Source: Sphingobacterium alkalisoli
Lineage (GTDB): Bacteria > Bacteroidota > Bacteroidia > Sphingobacteriales > Sphingobacteriaceae
Reading direction: 5' to 3'
DNA: 64,000 nt
Assembly: GCF_005049105.1 (NCBI RefSeq)
Contig: NZ_SUKA01000008.1
Coordinates: forward strand, 62,001 to 126,000
Position numbers and translations under genes: made by a program
Notes under the pieces: generated by a model
The model's input: only the letters and a program-made list of their open reading frames with translations
The model's database searches: none
What the model was told of the DNA's origin: nothing
Shown: positions 25,027-34,664 of the stretch, piece after piece
Position numbering within the stretch: the stretch's first letter is position 1
Layout of the letters: the number at the start of each line of letters is the position of its first letter

Positions 25027-25617
25027 TTAACTAAAGTAATTAATGATGAGTATTAAGATGAGGTATGAAATGTAATCCTCATCGAGTCTGAGGCGTAGGT
25101 GTTTCAGGGATTTATTGATTTGCTTTTTTACCGTCTGGTCCGAAATCTCCAGCCGTTCGGCGATTTCCTTATAAGACAGGTGTTCTTTACGGCTTAGTAC
25201 AAATACCTCACGCATCCGCTCCGGGAGTTTATCAACCTCGGCATCAATGATGTCCGACAATTCCCGAGTGTCTATTTCCGCCAACATACTTTCATCAGCT
25301 TCCCAATAATGATCAACGAGTCGACGTTCGATATCTCCATGTTTCACTTGCTCGCGAAAGCGCTTGAAAGCCAAATTTCTAGCAATGACAAACAAGTAAG
25401 ATTTTATGGATTTGATATTTTCCAATTTACCTCGCATCTCCCAGAAGGCTATAAATGTTTCTTGGACGATATCGGCGACGTCATTTTCATCCGGTAAAAT
25501 ACGGACGACATACCGAAATAGGCGTTCCCAATACGCATCGTAAATAGCAGAAAAAGATGACTCCTCTTCTGCTCCTAAAATCCGGATATGATGTGTATTT
25601 TCACTTTTGGATCCCAT
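25027..25617 (-). CDS. ECF-type RNA polymerase sigma factor
   Basis: A 196-residue sigma-70-family factor of the extracytoplasmic-function type. Region 2 is visible (FVIARNLAFKRFREQ; DIVQETFIAFWEMR) and region 4 has a helix-turn-helix (LSYKEIAERLEISDQTVKKQ). The C-terminal 12 residues are unusually hydrophobic (YLILILIINYFS). With the FecR protein next to it, it should be inactive until the SusC/STN signal arrives, and its likely targets are the two conserved 32-bp blocks at 21841 and 23622. Confidence 0.95.
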   Translation of the reverse strand: MGSKSENTHHIRILGAEEESSFSAIYDAYWERLFRYVVRILPDENDVADIVQETFIAFWEMRGKLENIKSIKSYLFVIARNLAFKRFREQVKHGDIERRLVDHYWEADESMLAEIDTRELSDIIDAEVDKLPERMREVFVLSRKEHLSYKEIAERLEISDQTVKKQINKSLKHLRLRLDEDYISYLILILIINYFS

Positions 25618-25657
25618 AAATCTACCTTATCATAAGTCACAATTGATCTGTGTAAAA

Positions 25658-25665
25658 CAAACTTA
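25658..25665 (-). promoter_or_regulatory. Candidate -7 promoter box of the ECF sigma gene
   Basis: The minus strand reads TAAGTTTG, an exact TAnnTTTG match, 41 bases before the sigma start codon. The nearest upstream TTG is 24 bases away, slightly long. This suggests the sigma gene itself is read by the housekeeping sigma factor rather than by the locus-specific block. Confidence 0.4.
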
Positions 25666-25876
25666 CATAAAAATCGTGAATTTGAATTGCAAGGATTTTA
25701 TATATCGGCAAATAACTCCATCTTTGTATAAATTCGCTACAAACTCCTTGACCCTGCATACGGAGACTGTAAACCGCTTTTTTTCAAATTTAACCCCGTA
25801 TAAAGCACCGTTCACCTCGCGCCTGGTCGCCATTTCGCATTCAAAGAGATGGCATAGCAGTATGTATCATAGGCCA
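25666..25876. other. Intergenic DNA between the ECF sigma gene and the satellite array
   Basis: About 210 bases with no gene or clear structure that I can support. It separates the sigma promoter from the repeat array. Confidence 0.4.
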
Positions 25877-26520
25877 TGAAGCATACACTTCGCGCGGAAT
25901 GACACACACCTTACACGAAACGACGTACGTCTTAAAGCAGAGGGTGTATGTCTAAATTCGCGAAGTGCACGTCCTATGCCACGAAGCATATACTTCATAC
26001 GAAATGACGTACGTCCAAACGCAGGAAGTGTATGTCTAAATCTACCAAGTGTACGTCATATGTCCCGAAGCATATACTTCATACGAAATGACGTACGTCC
26101 AAACACAGGAAGTGTATGTCTAAATTCGCGAAGTGCACATACTATACAATGAAGCATACACTTCCTACGAAATGACGCACACCTTAATCGAAACGACGTA
26201 CGTCTTAAAGTAGGAAGTCTATTTCTTAATCTACCAAGTGTACGTCGTATGCCACGAAGCATATACTTCATACAAAATGACGTACGTCTAAAAGCAAGAA
26301 GCATATATCCAAATACGCGAAGTGTACGTCATATGCCACGAAGCATACACCTCGTACGAAATGACGTACATCTAAAAGCAGGAAGCTTATATCCAAATAC
26401 GCGAAGTGTATGCCATACGCCACCAAGCATACACTTCGTACGAAATGACGTACATCTTAAATGAAATGAAGTACGTCTAAATGCACGAAGAGTATGCCTA
26501 AATAGGCGAAGGGTATGTCC
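25877..26520. repeat. Higher-order satellite array of ~21-nt units
   Basis: About 640 bases of diverged tandem repeats with cores such as GAAGTGTACGTC, GAAATGACGTACGTC and GAAGCATACACTTC. The landmark GAAGCATAYACTT-type unit starts at 25878, 25983, 26067, 26151, 26256, 26340 and 26424, i.e. spacings of 105, 84, 84, 105, 84 and 84. These are multiples of 21, with a super-period of 273. Subunits vary from 18 to 23 bases. Short frames on both strands show seven-residue periodicity, but there is no ribosome-binding site or start context, so I treat it as non-coding. Confidence 0.85.
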
Positions 26521-26545
26521 CCCAACCCCTTGGAGGGGGGAGCCC
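26517..26545. repeat. CCCC/GGGG palindrome at the end of the array
   Basis: CCCCCAACCCCTTGGAGGGG and the following GGAG form a compact G/C stem. Similar C-rich palindromes are scattered in many Bacteroidetes genomes as dispersed REP-like elements. Only one copy was noticed in this window. Confidence 0.4.
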
Positions 26546-26558
26546 TTAAGTGCGCTAA

Positions 26559-26606
26559 AACACAAAAAAGGTCATTTTCCTTTACGAAAAATAACCTTTT
26601 TGTGTT
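26559..26606 (-). terminator. Terminator of tRNA-Asn
   Basis: On the minus strand, just after the tRNA 3' end, CACAAAAAGGTTATTTT pairs with AAAATGACCTTTTTTGTG and continues into TTTT. It is a long A/T-rich stem consistent with termination of the tRNA transcript. Confidence 0.65.
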
Positions 26607-26607
26607 G

Positions 26608-26681
26608 CTCCTGAAGCTGGGCTCGAACCAGCGACCCTCTGATTAACAGTCAGATGCTCTAACCAGCTGAGCTATTCAGGA
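26608..26681 (-). tRNA. tRNA-Asn (anticodon GTT)
   Basis: A 74-nt cloverleaf on the minus strand. The acceptor TCCTGAA (5' end at 26681) pairs with TTCAGGA (26615-26609), discriminator G. The D arm contains AGCTCAGCTGGTTAGAGC, the anticodon loop is CTGTTAA with anticodon GTT, and the T arm is GCTGG TTCGAGC CCAGC. CCA is not encoded. It is followed by a terminator and then the satellite array. Confidence 0.95.
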
Positions 26682-26809
26682 ATCTGGTTCTTTATATTTC
26701 CGAAACATCATTTCCGTTTCAGTGATGCAATTATCGGAAGTTTAAAGGAGTTGTCCAAATATTTTTTTTATTTTTTGCACAAGTCATTCATTGCCAACAA
26801 GAATAATTT

Positions 26810-28189
26810 CTAAAGCAAAACGCCCGATAAAAGTAAGGTAGCAAAAGTGAAATAAATGAGCAGTCCGGTAACGTCAACAAGGGTCGAAACAAAAGGAGCC
26901 GATGAGCTAGCCGGATCGGCTCCCATCTTCCGTAAGATGAAGGGAAGCATCGAGCCTGTTAAAGATCCCCATAATACGACACACACTAATGAAAAACTCA
27001 CAACCAAAGCAATCAAAACCCAATGTTCACCATAGTGGTCCGTAAAAAATTGCCAAGTGGCTATTCTTATAAAGCCCAGTATCCCCAAAATAAGCCCAAG
27101 TGCTAAACCCGATAAAATTTCCCTTTTCATGACACGCCACCAATCTGTAAGCGACACCTCTCCCAATGCCATAGCTTGAATAATCAATGTCGACGCCTGT
27201 GAACCACTATTACCCCCACTCGATATAATCAATGGCATTAACGCGAAAAGCATCACAGCGCTCATCAATTGCGTCTCAAAATGCTCAATAACTGTTGCCG
27301 TCAACAATTGCCCTAAGAAAAGAACAACCAGCCAGCCTGCGCGTTTTTTGACGAGGTGAAGAACAGATACATCCAGATAGGGCTCATCTAACGCCTCCGT
27401 CCCTCCAAAACGTTGCATATCCTCCGTATACTCTTCGTTGGCCACCCAAAGGATATCATCAATAGTCACAATTCCCAGCATGATCCCCTGCTCATCAATA
27501 ACTGGTAGTGCAACCCTGTTATTCATACGGAACACATTGACAGCCTCTTCTTGGGGATCATTTGCATTTAAAGAAATCAGACGATTATCGATCAAGTCGC
27601 CCACCATGGTATTGAGCTCTGCCAGCAGAATATCTTTTATCCGAATATCATCCATGAGTTTACCGTCCGAATCGATAACGTATAAGACGTCTATCGTTTC
27701 CGAGGCATTACCATATCTGCGGATGTGATCCAATATTCGGGAAATGGTCCAGTGTGCTTTGACAGTGATATAATCAGGGGTCATCAAACGACCTACACTG
27801 TCTTCCGGGTATCCCAAGAGAGAGAGAGCTTCTTTACGTTCTTCCGGCGAAAGCATGATGATCAGACGCTTTACGACATCGCCTTTCAGCTCTCCGAAAA
27901 ATGATGTTCGGTCATCAGGAGGCATTTCATTGATTATCTCTCTGACCTTCGAGGCGGAAAGCTTTTTGAATATCCGCTCTTGTGTCGGAAAGTCCAAAAT
28001 TCTAAAAACATTGACAGCCCTTTTTAGATGAAGCGTTTCGAGAAATAAGGCACCATGTTCCGGAAGTTCATCAATCAATTCCTCGACATCAGAGATATTC
28101 AACTCATTAAGAAAATTCTCTAGTCCAACCTGATTATTTTCCTCAATCAGCTGTTCAACTTGCGCGACTTGCATTTCTAATTCTTCCAT
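26810..28189 (-). CDS. mgtE: MgtE family magnesium transporter
   Basis: A 459-residue Mg2+ channel/transporter of normal length. The cytoplasmic N domain (about 20-125, LSPEERKEALSLLGYPEDSVGRLMTPDYI boundary) is followed by a CBS pair (about 130-250), a connecting helix and five membrane segments (about 285-459). SSGGNSGSQAST and the GADPASSSAPFVSTLVD region are the conserved pore segments. No Mg-sensing leader was recognised in the 600-base upstream gap. It stands alone. Confidence 0.95.
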   Translation of the reverse strand: MEELEMQVAQVEQLIEENNQVGLENFLNELNISDVEELIDELPEHGALFLETLHLKRAVNVFRILDFPTQERIFKKLSASKVREIINEMPPDDRTSFFGELKGDVVKRLIIMLSPEERKEALSLLGYPEDSVGRLMTPDYITVKAHWTISRILDHIRRYGNASETIDVLYVIDSDGKLMDDIRIKDILLAELNTMVGDLIDNRLISLNANDPQEEAVNVFRMNNRVALPVIDEQGIMLGIVTIDDILWVANEEYTEDMQRFGGTEALDEPYLDVSVLHLVKKRAGWLVVLFLGQLLTATVIEHFETQLMSAVMLFALMPLIISSGGNSGSQASTLIIQAMALGEVSLTDWWRVMKREILSGLALGLILGILGFIRIATWQFFTDHYGEHWVLIALVVSFSLVCVVLWGSLTGSMLPFILRKMGADPASSSAPFVSTLVDVTGLLIYFTFATLLLSGVLL

Positions 28190-28824
28190 TTACGCCCTCC
28201 AAAAAAATGTGATCTTACATCGGTCTGCTAATTATTTTTATGCAGCAAAAGTCGTTTATTTTAATGAAAAAAAATAATGTTTTTTACCTAAGTTGCAAAT
28301 AGTATTTAAAAAAAACATGCTCAATTCTTCGTTAAAAAAAATCAAATTAACGCCATTTTGTCAGTATCAATATCTAATGTTCTGACCATTCCCTTTCTGT
28401 TCTATAGAGAATTAAAAAACTATACGACAATCCAATTTCAACTTCTCAAAAGAAAAAGCAATGTCTGTCTCTTTTTTTATTTTTCAGTTTATCTCCTCAG
28501 CACGTTTTTAGAATCTATCTTACATTTTTTAAAAAAACTAATCTCCAGAAGCTATTACATCGTAAAACAAGAATGCAGTATAAAGAATGCCCATGAAATG
28601 AAAAATATTAATAAAAAATTGTACATTCGTTTTGACGAAACACTATATAGTTTATCAAAAAAAATATGCTTGTAAAAAGCAAAATTAACACCTAAAAAAT
28701 CGATATTTATGTTATCAATACAATACATGTAATACACATATAATCAGATTATAATAAACATTAACTAAATTAAAAAAATATATAAAAAAGCATATTATAA
28801 CTAATATTTTTAGCAAACAACAAT
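28190..28824. other. AT-rich gap without supported genes
   Basis: About 635 very AT-rich bases between divergent genes. A 105-codon plus-strand frame (28358-28675) exists, but its composition is what AT-rich DNA gives by chance and there is no ribosome-binding context, so it is not called. No RNA gene or riboswitch was recognised. Confidence 0.5.
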
Positions 28825-31641
28825 ATGACCTCTAAATATAACATTAAAATAAACTATATCAGAATATTAACACTATTTATATTAATAATAAATTCACAAA
28901 TAGCATTTTCTCAATTATTTGATGGTTCGCAATCCCACTTTCGTGTTAAATGGAAGCAGATAAACACCGATAAATTCCAGCTTATTTTCCCAGGAGAATT
29001 TTCTTCGACTGCTCCTGCTCTTGCGAATAGACTCGAATTATTTATTGAACAGACGGCCTCCACATTGAATCGACCTTCAAAAAAAATAAGCATTATATTA
29101 CAGCAAAACCATATTTCACAGAATGGGTTTGTTCAATTAGCTCCCCGTAAATCGGAATTCTACAGCACCCCCTCTTCCATTGCTGACAATCAGGAATGGC
29201 TCCCGAATTTAGCCCTTCATGAAAGTAGGCACTTCGCTCAATTTGACAACTTGACAGGAAATTTAAAGAAACCCTTTTTCGAACAATTGGCACTAGCCCT
29301 CTTTGGACTTAATCTTCCCGCTTGGTTTTTCGAAGGTGATGCAGTGCTTCAAGAGACTCTTTTTTCAAATGGCGGGAGAGGACGATTGACTTCTTGGAAC
29401 ATGCCGATCCGCGCAAATATCCAGTCTGATTTATTATTTGATTTTAACAAATATGTGCATGGATCTTTCAAAGATATTGTTCCGAGTTATTATTCTATTG
29501 GATATTTTATGAACAGCATTCTTTATGAAAAAGACCCAGAAATACATGGCAAAATTTTGGAAGAAATGAATGGAAATTTACTTCGGCCTTTCAACTTTGA
29601 ACGTAGCTTAAAAAAATATTCCGCGCAAAAGAGTAGTCAGCTTTTTAAGTCTACTATACATGATCTCACCGAAAAGTGGAACAAAGCAACCGATATAAAT
29701 TCGCCAAGTTCATTTGAAATAGCAGATCGATTTCCTACGGATTATTTTCTTCCTCAAATGGTAAACAACACCGTGTACGCACTTCAGCATAGTCGACAAT
29801 TAACACCAAAAATCGTCCGTTTCGAAAATAAAAACACAAAGCGACTCTATAAAAAGGTTGTGCAGATCGGTCAACAATTAATGCCTTATTTTCATGTTCA
29901 AGGTCATTTGATTGTATGGGATGAATACAGAAAAGATCCTAGATTTGAAAAACAAACGTATAATATCATTAATGTATACGATGTCAACACCGGAAAAACA
30001 CGTCATCTTACCCACAACACACGCTATTATTCTCCTGTACTTTCAACAGATTTGAACGAAATAGCCGTTATAGAAGTGAGTTTAGCAAACCGTGCCCAAG
30101 TTGTTTTTCTGGACAGTAAAAACGGAGCTAAACTGGATTCGATCACCATGCCGACGGGCACCCACATTCAGCAACCACAGTTTCATGCGACGGGCACTAA
30201 ACTCATTGCTATAGCGGTGAATGAGAAAGGCACGAACCTTATTGAGATAAATAGAAGTAAAAAAGAAATACAGTACCTACTAGACTGGTCTAATTTTCAA
30301 CTGGAACGACCTATTTATATTGGAGAACATATCGTTTTTAAAGCCAATTTTAACGAAAAGGATGATATCTACCTATTAGAGAACGGAGATATTTCGCAGC
30401 TGACGGACAGTCAATTTGGCGCGTTTAATCCATTCGCAAGTAATGATACCCTCTATTACAACACCTATACAACCAATGGTTATAAAGTAAACATACAGCC
30501 GCTAATAAAAAATAATGAAAAACGAACCACTCCTCCAATGGTCCAAACGCTGTATCCCCGCCAAAACAATACCTCCTACGAGCCTCTCTTGCCAGCTAAA
30601 GACTACCCGATACAAAATTACAATGTCACAAAAAACAGTTTTAACTTTCATAGCATTACATTAAGTGGCAATGATTTCGAAAGTTTTGATAATTTAAAAC
30701 CCGGAATATTTTGGATTTCGAATGATATACTGAATACCACCGCAGCAAAACTTGGTTATGAATACGACACTGAAATCCAAAAAAGCACCTATTCAGCGGA
30801 ATTAAGTTATCAACGCTATTTCCCCAAGGTGTCTCTTTCTTATAAGAATAGAGGACAATTGGGCCAGGCTACCCGTAATGGTAACCGAGATTCAATTATT
30901 AATTTTGATTATCGTGAACATTATCTTGCGGCAGATATCCAGCTCCCCTTTAGTATCTATAGGGGAAATAAAGTATATAGCTACGGCATCAACATGGGAA
31001 CTTCTTATCAAAAAAGATATAACCTTAGCCTGAGTACGTTAACCAACTTCAATGATGTCATCAGTTTCCCACTGAATTACCAGCTCTATTTCAACAAAAA
31101 CAGTTTAAGAGCTACCATGGATATCCTTCCCCGATGGGGACAAAACTTTAGTTTTACTTATCGTCATCTCCCCTTTGAAAACGAGTTGAGAGGAGACATT
31201 TGGTCGCTCCGTACTAATTTTTATTTTCCGGGAATCCTGTTAAACCACAGTCTACAGCTACGCTATTCTATGCAAGAATCTGCTGGAAGGTATTTATATT
31301 CAAATGATATCCCACTTGTGAATGGGTTTGCTAATTTCCTATCGCCAGCGGTAAAAAACACATTGCTATTTGACTACCGACTGCCAATCGTCTATCCCGA
31401 CTGGTCTATCGGCAATATGGCTTATTTAAAAAGAATTAGAGGAATTATTTCCGCCGATTATCAAAACCTATCAGAATCAGATTTATCGCCCAAGACGGCT
31501 GGAGCAGGCCTTTCATTTGACTTCAATGCTTTTAAGTACCCTTTGCCCCTATTTACATTTAGCTCTCGACTGACTTATATTAATGATAAAACGGCGACAG
31601 CGCGAATAGTACCTACATTTAGTTTTGGCTATAGCTACTAG
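28825..31641 (+). CDS. Large surface protein: gluzincin-like peptidase domain, propeller and barrel
   Basis: A 938-residue protein with a signal peptide (cleavage near residue 30, IAFSQ). The N-terminal ~200 residues look like a peptidase MA-type metalloprotease: HESRH at 132-136 is an HExxH zinc motif, and WFFEGDA puts the third ligand at Glu170, 34 residues further on. Residues about 300-560 contain WD40/TolB-like beta-propeller repeats (VLSTDLNEIAVIEV, PQFHATGTKLIAIAV). The last ~300 residues are aromatic, strand-rich and end in FSFGYSY, as in an outer-membrane barrel. So it may be a protease displayed at the outer membrane. The combination is suggestive rather than proven; substrate unknown. 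Confidence 0.75.
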   Translation: MTSKYNIKINYIRILTLFILIINSQIAFSQLFDGSQSHFRVKWKQINTDKFQLIFPGEFSSTAPALANRLELFIEQTASTLNRPSKKISIILQQNHISQNGFVQLAPRKSEFYSTPSSIADNQEWLPNLALHESRHFAQFDNLTGNLKKPFFEQLALALFGLNLPAWFFEGDAVLQETLFSNGGRGRLTSWNMPIRANIQSDLLFDFNKYVHGSFKDIVPSYYSIGYFMNSILYEKDPEIHGKILEEMNGNLLRPFNFERSLKKYSAQKSSQLFKSTIHDLTEKWNKATDINSPSSFEIADRFPTDYFLPQMVNNTVYALQHSRQLTPKIVRFENKNTKRLYKKVVQIGQQLMPYFHVQGHLIVWDEYRKDPRFEKQTYNIINVYDVNTGKTRHLTHNTRYYSPVLSTDLNEIAVIEVSLANRAQVVFLDSKNGAKLDSITMPTGTHIQQPQFHATGTKLIAIAVNEKGTNLIEINRSKKEIQYLLDWSNFQLERPIYIGEHIVFKANFNEKDDIYLLENGDISQLTDSQFGAFNPFASNDTLYYNTYTTNGYKVNIQPLIKNNEKRTTPPMVQTLYPRQNNTSYEPLLPAKDYPIQNYNVTKNSFNFHSITLSGNDFESFDNLKPGIFWISNDILNTTAAKLGYEYDTEIQKSTYSAELSYQRYFPKVSLSYKNRGQLGQATRNGNRDSIINFDYREHYLAADIQLPFSIYRGNKVYSYGINMGTSYQKRYNLSLSTLTNFNDVISFPLNYQLYFNKNSLRATMDILPRWGQNFSFTYRHLPFENELRGDIWSLRTNFYFPGILLNHSLQLRYSMQESAGRYLYSNDIPLVNGFANFLSPAVKNTLLFDYRLPIVYPDWSIGNMAYLKRIRGIISADYQNLSESDLSPKTAGAGLSFDFNAFKYPLPLFTFSSRLTYINDKTATARIVPTFSFGYSY

Positions 31642-31776
31642 CGGATACTCAAAAGCCTACCCAGTGATAATATTCTTACTATCAATATGTTATTTAAAAA
31701 AAATAAAACAAAAAATAGTTGAAGACGTTATAATAATTACAACAAATAGTAAATCCCTCAATAAACAAGTTATAAT

Positions 31777-32196
31777 ATGGCAATTATATCTACTGAGGCT
31801 GAGATACAAGAAAGATTATCCGCCGTTTATGAAGAATTGATAAATACAAAAGATGTTATCCGTAATGAACTCATTGAATCTCGGATAAACTACAATAAAG
31901 CCTGCGATAAGCATATTCAAACGGGTTTTATGTGTGAATACGAATGGATCGATGCTGAAATATCACATCAAGAGAATTTTATAAAATATGATATCCACTG
32001 TCATCTTCTCGAAATCGTAAATGACTTCAGAGACTTGTACGGGCACTTCCCAGATTACCATCAAATGTATGTAACACTCAATCTGATTATGCTTCAATTA
32101 GCTAAAGAGGAGAAATATGAGCTAGCTGCTATACTTAAAAACTGGGTAGATCGAATAAAGTGTATTATACAAGAAAAGTCTCCACAGTTTGGATGA
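31777..32196 (+). CDS. Small protein with a UVR-like motif
   Basis: A 139-residue soluble, charged, helical protein. The C-terminal segment AKEEKYELAAILKNWVDRIK (109-128) matches the UVR motif pattern that links UvrB and UvrC and also occurs in McsA/ClpC. The N-terminal part looks like a coiled coil (about 6-45). The family is not recognised and the role is unknown. It lies 217 bases before the hybrid kinase on the same strand; any link to it is only positional. Confidence 0.55.
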   Translation: MAIISTEAEIQERLSAVYEELINTKDVIRNELIESRINYNKACDKHIQTGFMCEYEWIDAEISHQENFIKYDIHCHLLEIVNDFRDLYGHFPDYHQMYVTLNLIMLQLAKEEKYELAAILKNWVDRIKCIIQEKSPQFG

Positions 32197-32413
32197 TCAG
32201 AACCAAAAAGATAAAATATTCTTTGTCTTGGAACATAAGAAATTTCCTTTTCTAAGCAAATTTGTGTAGAGGAGATCCTACCGCCGTATCAATGTATCTC
32301 GAGCATCTGGTGTAGTGGAAGATATCAATCTCATATATAGATACGAGTTTCAATTTCGCTTCACGCAAATATTAAGAGATATAATACCTATCTTTGAAAG
32401 CAAATTCACAACT

Positions 32414-34546
32414 ATGTCGATTCCTTCTAAAAAGACTGCTCGGCTACGAAGCCTCCTTATTTATAGCCTTATACTTTCGTTTCTTTTTCTCAGTGCTATC
32501 TTCGTATATCAATACAGTCAATATAAGCTTGTCGACAAAAGACTAGGTGCAGCATACGCTGTAGGGCAAACCCCTTCCGATGGCTTATATATGCTTTTCT
32601 CTACTTATAGTGAGGCCGACAACCTTTTCAGACTATATACCATAGATTTCACAAAGGAGAATTACGAAGCTTATAGACATAAGCTCGATACGATTAAGTA
32701 TTATGTCGATTCACTATCGTCTCTTCCTATAGCAGAGAATTTATTCGACAATAGTGCCTCGGTAATTGCTACAAAGGACAACCTTGCTATGGAATATGCC
32801 AATCTAAAAAAAAATGTAGATCATCTCATTTTACTTGCCAGAGACTCTTTACCCGTATTATCTGAATCAACTATTCCTTATCAACCTCGCAAAAGCACAA
32901 TCTCAACAGATCAAGTCGTAAGTCAAATCCTAAAGGATACAAGTTATCTTTTGACCTATCAGGATACAGTCATTAATAAGAAAAAAAGCCTGTTTAACCG
33001 GATATTTAACTCCAAAAACGATACTTTAGTATCTAACATATCTAAACATAATTTCAATATAAACCAAATCGATGTAATACAACGCAATATTGAAAGTTTC
33101 GTAATTCAACAGGAGAGAACATCTAATAGCAACATCAAAAATCTGCAGAGTGCCTTCTTAAAATTACAAGAAACAGAACGGATACTAGTTTTCTCAAACT
33201 ACCACTTGTTAAACAATCTTAAAGCCGGAATAGATGGTCTAAAACGGCATGAACTGGAATTACGAAGAAAAGCAGAAGAACTTGACTTTATTCAATACCA
33301 AAAAAACACTCAACAGTTTGGTCTACAATTAGCGATAGCTTTGACAATTATGCTTTTGATGATTTTGTTTATTATCTATTATCAGCATAACGCAGCAACA
33401 TACGAACGAAAAATACAGAATGAAAAAGAGTATGCAGATAAGATTGCTGAAGAAAAAACGAGTGTACTTGCGACGATAAGCCATGAGATACGAACCCCAA
33501 TCAATGCACTGTTAGGAGTGGTCGATATCATAAAAAGTAGTAAAGGACTTAACGCAGATGATCAAAAACTTGTCCTTTCAGCTAATTACGAATTGATGGT
33601 TATCAATAGTACGATAAATGATATTCTAAGCTTAACCAAATTGGAAAACGGATCGTTAAATGTTATCAATGAATATTTCTCGCCCTATCAGCTTTTAATT
33701 GACGTTATAAAACTGCACACGTACCATGCAGAAGCGAAAGGTCTTCTCTTTACATATCATATTGATTTTGACCCCAAAATACAGATATATGGCAATGCAT
33801 TACGGATAAAACAGATTGCATCAAATCTGACCGGGAATGCGATAAAGTATACTAAGAAAGGTTCGGTCAATTTCTCTGCTCGAATAGAAAAACATAAAGA
33901 CAAACAAAACTTACTCATCGAAGTTAGGGACAGCGGAATAGGAATATCCGATGAAAATAGAGATCACATATTTCGGAAATATTACGTCACAGATACAAAA
34001 AACAACGTTAGTGGATTTGGATTAGGATTGTATATCTCCAAACTTTTAAGCGAACAATTAAACGGTAATATTTCGTTTAAAAGTAAATTTGGAGTGGGGT
34101 CTACATTTACATTATTGGTACCAATTGAGAAAAAAAATCTTGTTGAAGCGCCATCCAAACCGCTAGCAATTGCAGATTTACCAGACGATCTACGCATTGT
34201 TGTAATTGATGATAGTCGCATTAATTTGCTTTTTATAAAACAGCTCTTTGGTGAAAAACGGCACGTGTATACCTTCGAAGAGGGACAAGATGCATTAGAT
34301 TTTCTACGAGACAACGATGTCGACATTGTACTTACAGACCTCCTAATGCCCGAAATAAACGGTTGGGATATTCTCAAAAATATTAGAGATACTGACCGCT
34401 TCCAGCACATCAAAGTTTTTGCACTAACTTCGGAAAAAATGTTATTGGAAGACCGTAAAATCGATAACGCTGAATATACATTTGACGGAGTCCTTAATAA
34501 GCCCATTAACGAACAAGAATTCGTTAACACTATAATCGGTACATAG
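32414..34546 (+). CDS. Hybrid sensor histidine kinase/response regulator
   Basis: A 710-residue membrane sensor. The ATG at 32414 is preferred over a GTG at 32315, since it precedes a normal basic N-terminus and first membrane segment (about 17-37). A ~270-residue periplasmic, helical sensor region follows, then a second membrane segment (about 310-330), the HisKA domain with ATISHEIRTPINALLG (His357), an HATPase domain (NLTGNAIKYTKKG; DSGIGIS; GFGLGLYISK) and a C-terminal receiver with Asp642 in LTDLLMPE. There is no DNA-binding output domain, so phosphotransfer must go elsewhere. No partner gene is adjacent. A terminator follows. Confidence 0.92.
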   Translation: MSIPSKKTARLRSLLIYSLILSFLFLSAIFVYQYSQYKLVDKRLGAAYAVGQTPSDGLYMLFSTYSEADNLFRLYTIDFTKENYEAYRHKLDTIKYYVDSLSSLPIAENLFDNSASVIATKDNLAMEYANLKKNVDHLILLARDSLPVLSESTIPYQPRKSTISTDQVVSQILKDTSYLLTYQDTVINKKKSLFNRIFNSKNDTLVSNISKHNFNINQIDVIQRNIESFVIQQERTSNSNIKNLQSAFLKLQETERILVFSNYHLLNNLKAGIDGLKRHELELRRKAEELDFIQYQKNTQQFGLQLAIALTIMLLMILFIIYYQHNAATYERKIQNEKEYADKIAEEKTSVLATISHEIRTPINALLGVVDIIKSSKGLNADDQKLVLSANYELMVINSTINDILSLTKLENGSLNVINEYFSPYQLLIDVIKLHTYHAEAKGLLFTYHIDFDPKIQIYGNALRIKQIASNLTGNAIKYTKKGSVNFSARIEKHKDKQNLLIEVRDSGIGISDENRDHIFRKYYVTDTKNNVSGFGLGLYISKLLSEQLNGNISFKSKFGVGSTFTLLVPIEKKNLVEAPSKPLAIADLPDDLRIVVIDDSRINLLFIKQLFGEKRHVYTFEEGQDALDFLRDNDVDIVLTDLLMPEINGWDILKNIRDTDRFQHIKVFALTSEKMLLEDRKIDNAEYTFDGVLNKPINEQEFVNTIIGT

Positions 34547-34600
34547 GATTACATTCGTCAATCGTAATGCACCAGAGCGCTGGTAAATCAAGAATCTATT

Positions 34601-34640
34601 AAAAAAGGAGAAAACCTACCAGACAGGTCTTCTCCTTTTG
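34601..34640 (+). terminator. Intrinsic terminator after the hybrid kinase
   Basis: AAAAAAGGAGAAAACCT pairs with AGGTCTTCTCCTTTT across a short loop. It lies 54 bases after the kinase stop and 24 bases before the convergent GH127 gene end, and could serve both. Confidence 0.65.
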
Positions 34641-34664
34641 GATGCGTTTCAAGCGAAGCCATTC

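Noticed and set aside
26056-26464. Heptad-repeat proteins on both strands of the satellite array
   Set aside because: The seven-residue period follows from the 21-base unit. Frames are broken by stops elsewhere in the array, occur on both strands and lack ribosome-binding context.
25877-26520. CRISPR array
   Set aside because: Repeats are diverged and contiguous with no unique spacers of constant length, and no cas genes are nearby.
14740-26681. Integrative island with tRNA-Asn attachment site
   Set aside because: The tRNA lies at one side of the GC-richer locus, but I found no copy of the tRNA 3' end near 14.75 kb and no integrase gene.
28358-28675. 105-codon plus-strand gene
   Set aside because: AT-driven composition (Lys, Phe, Leu, Ser, Ile), no family pattern and no start context.
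28190-28824. Magnesium riboswitch (M-box or ykoK leader) for mgtE
   Set aside because: The upstream region is AT-rich and shows none of the conserved helices I could recognise.
33982-34530. 182-codon minus-strand frame
   Set aside because: Antisense to the kinase ATPase and receiver domains, which are clearly coding.
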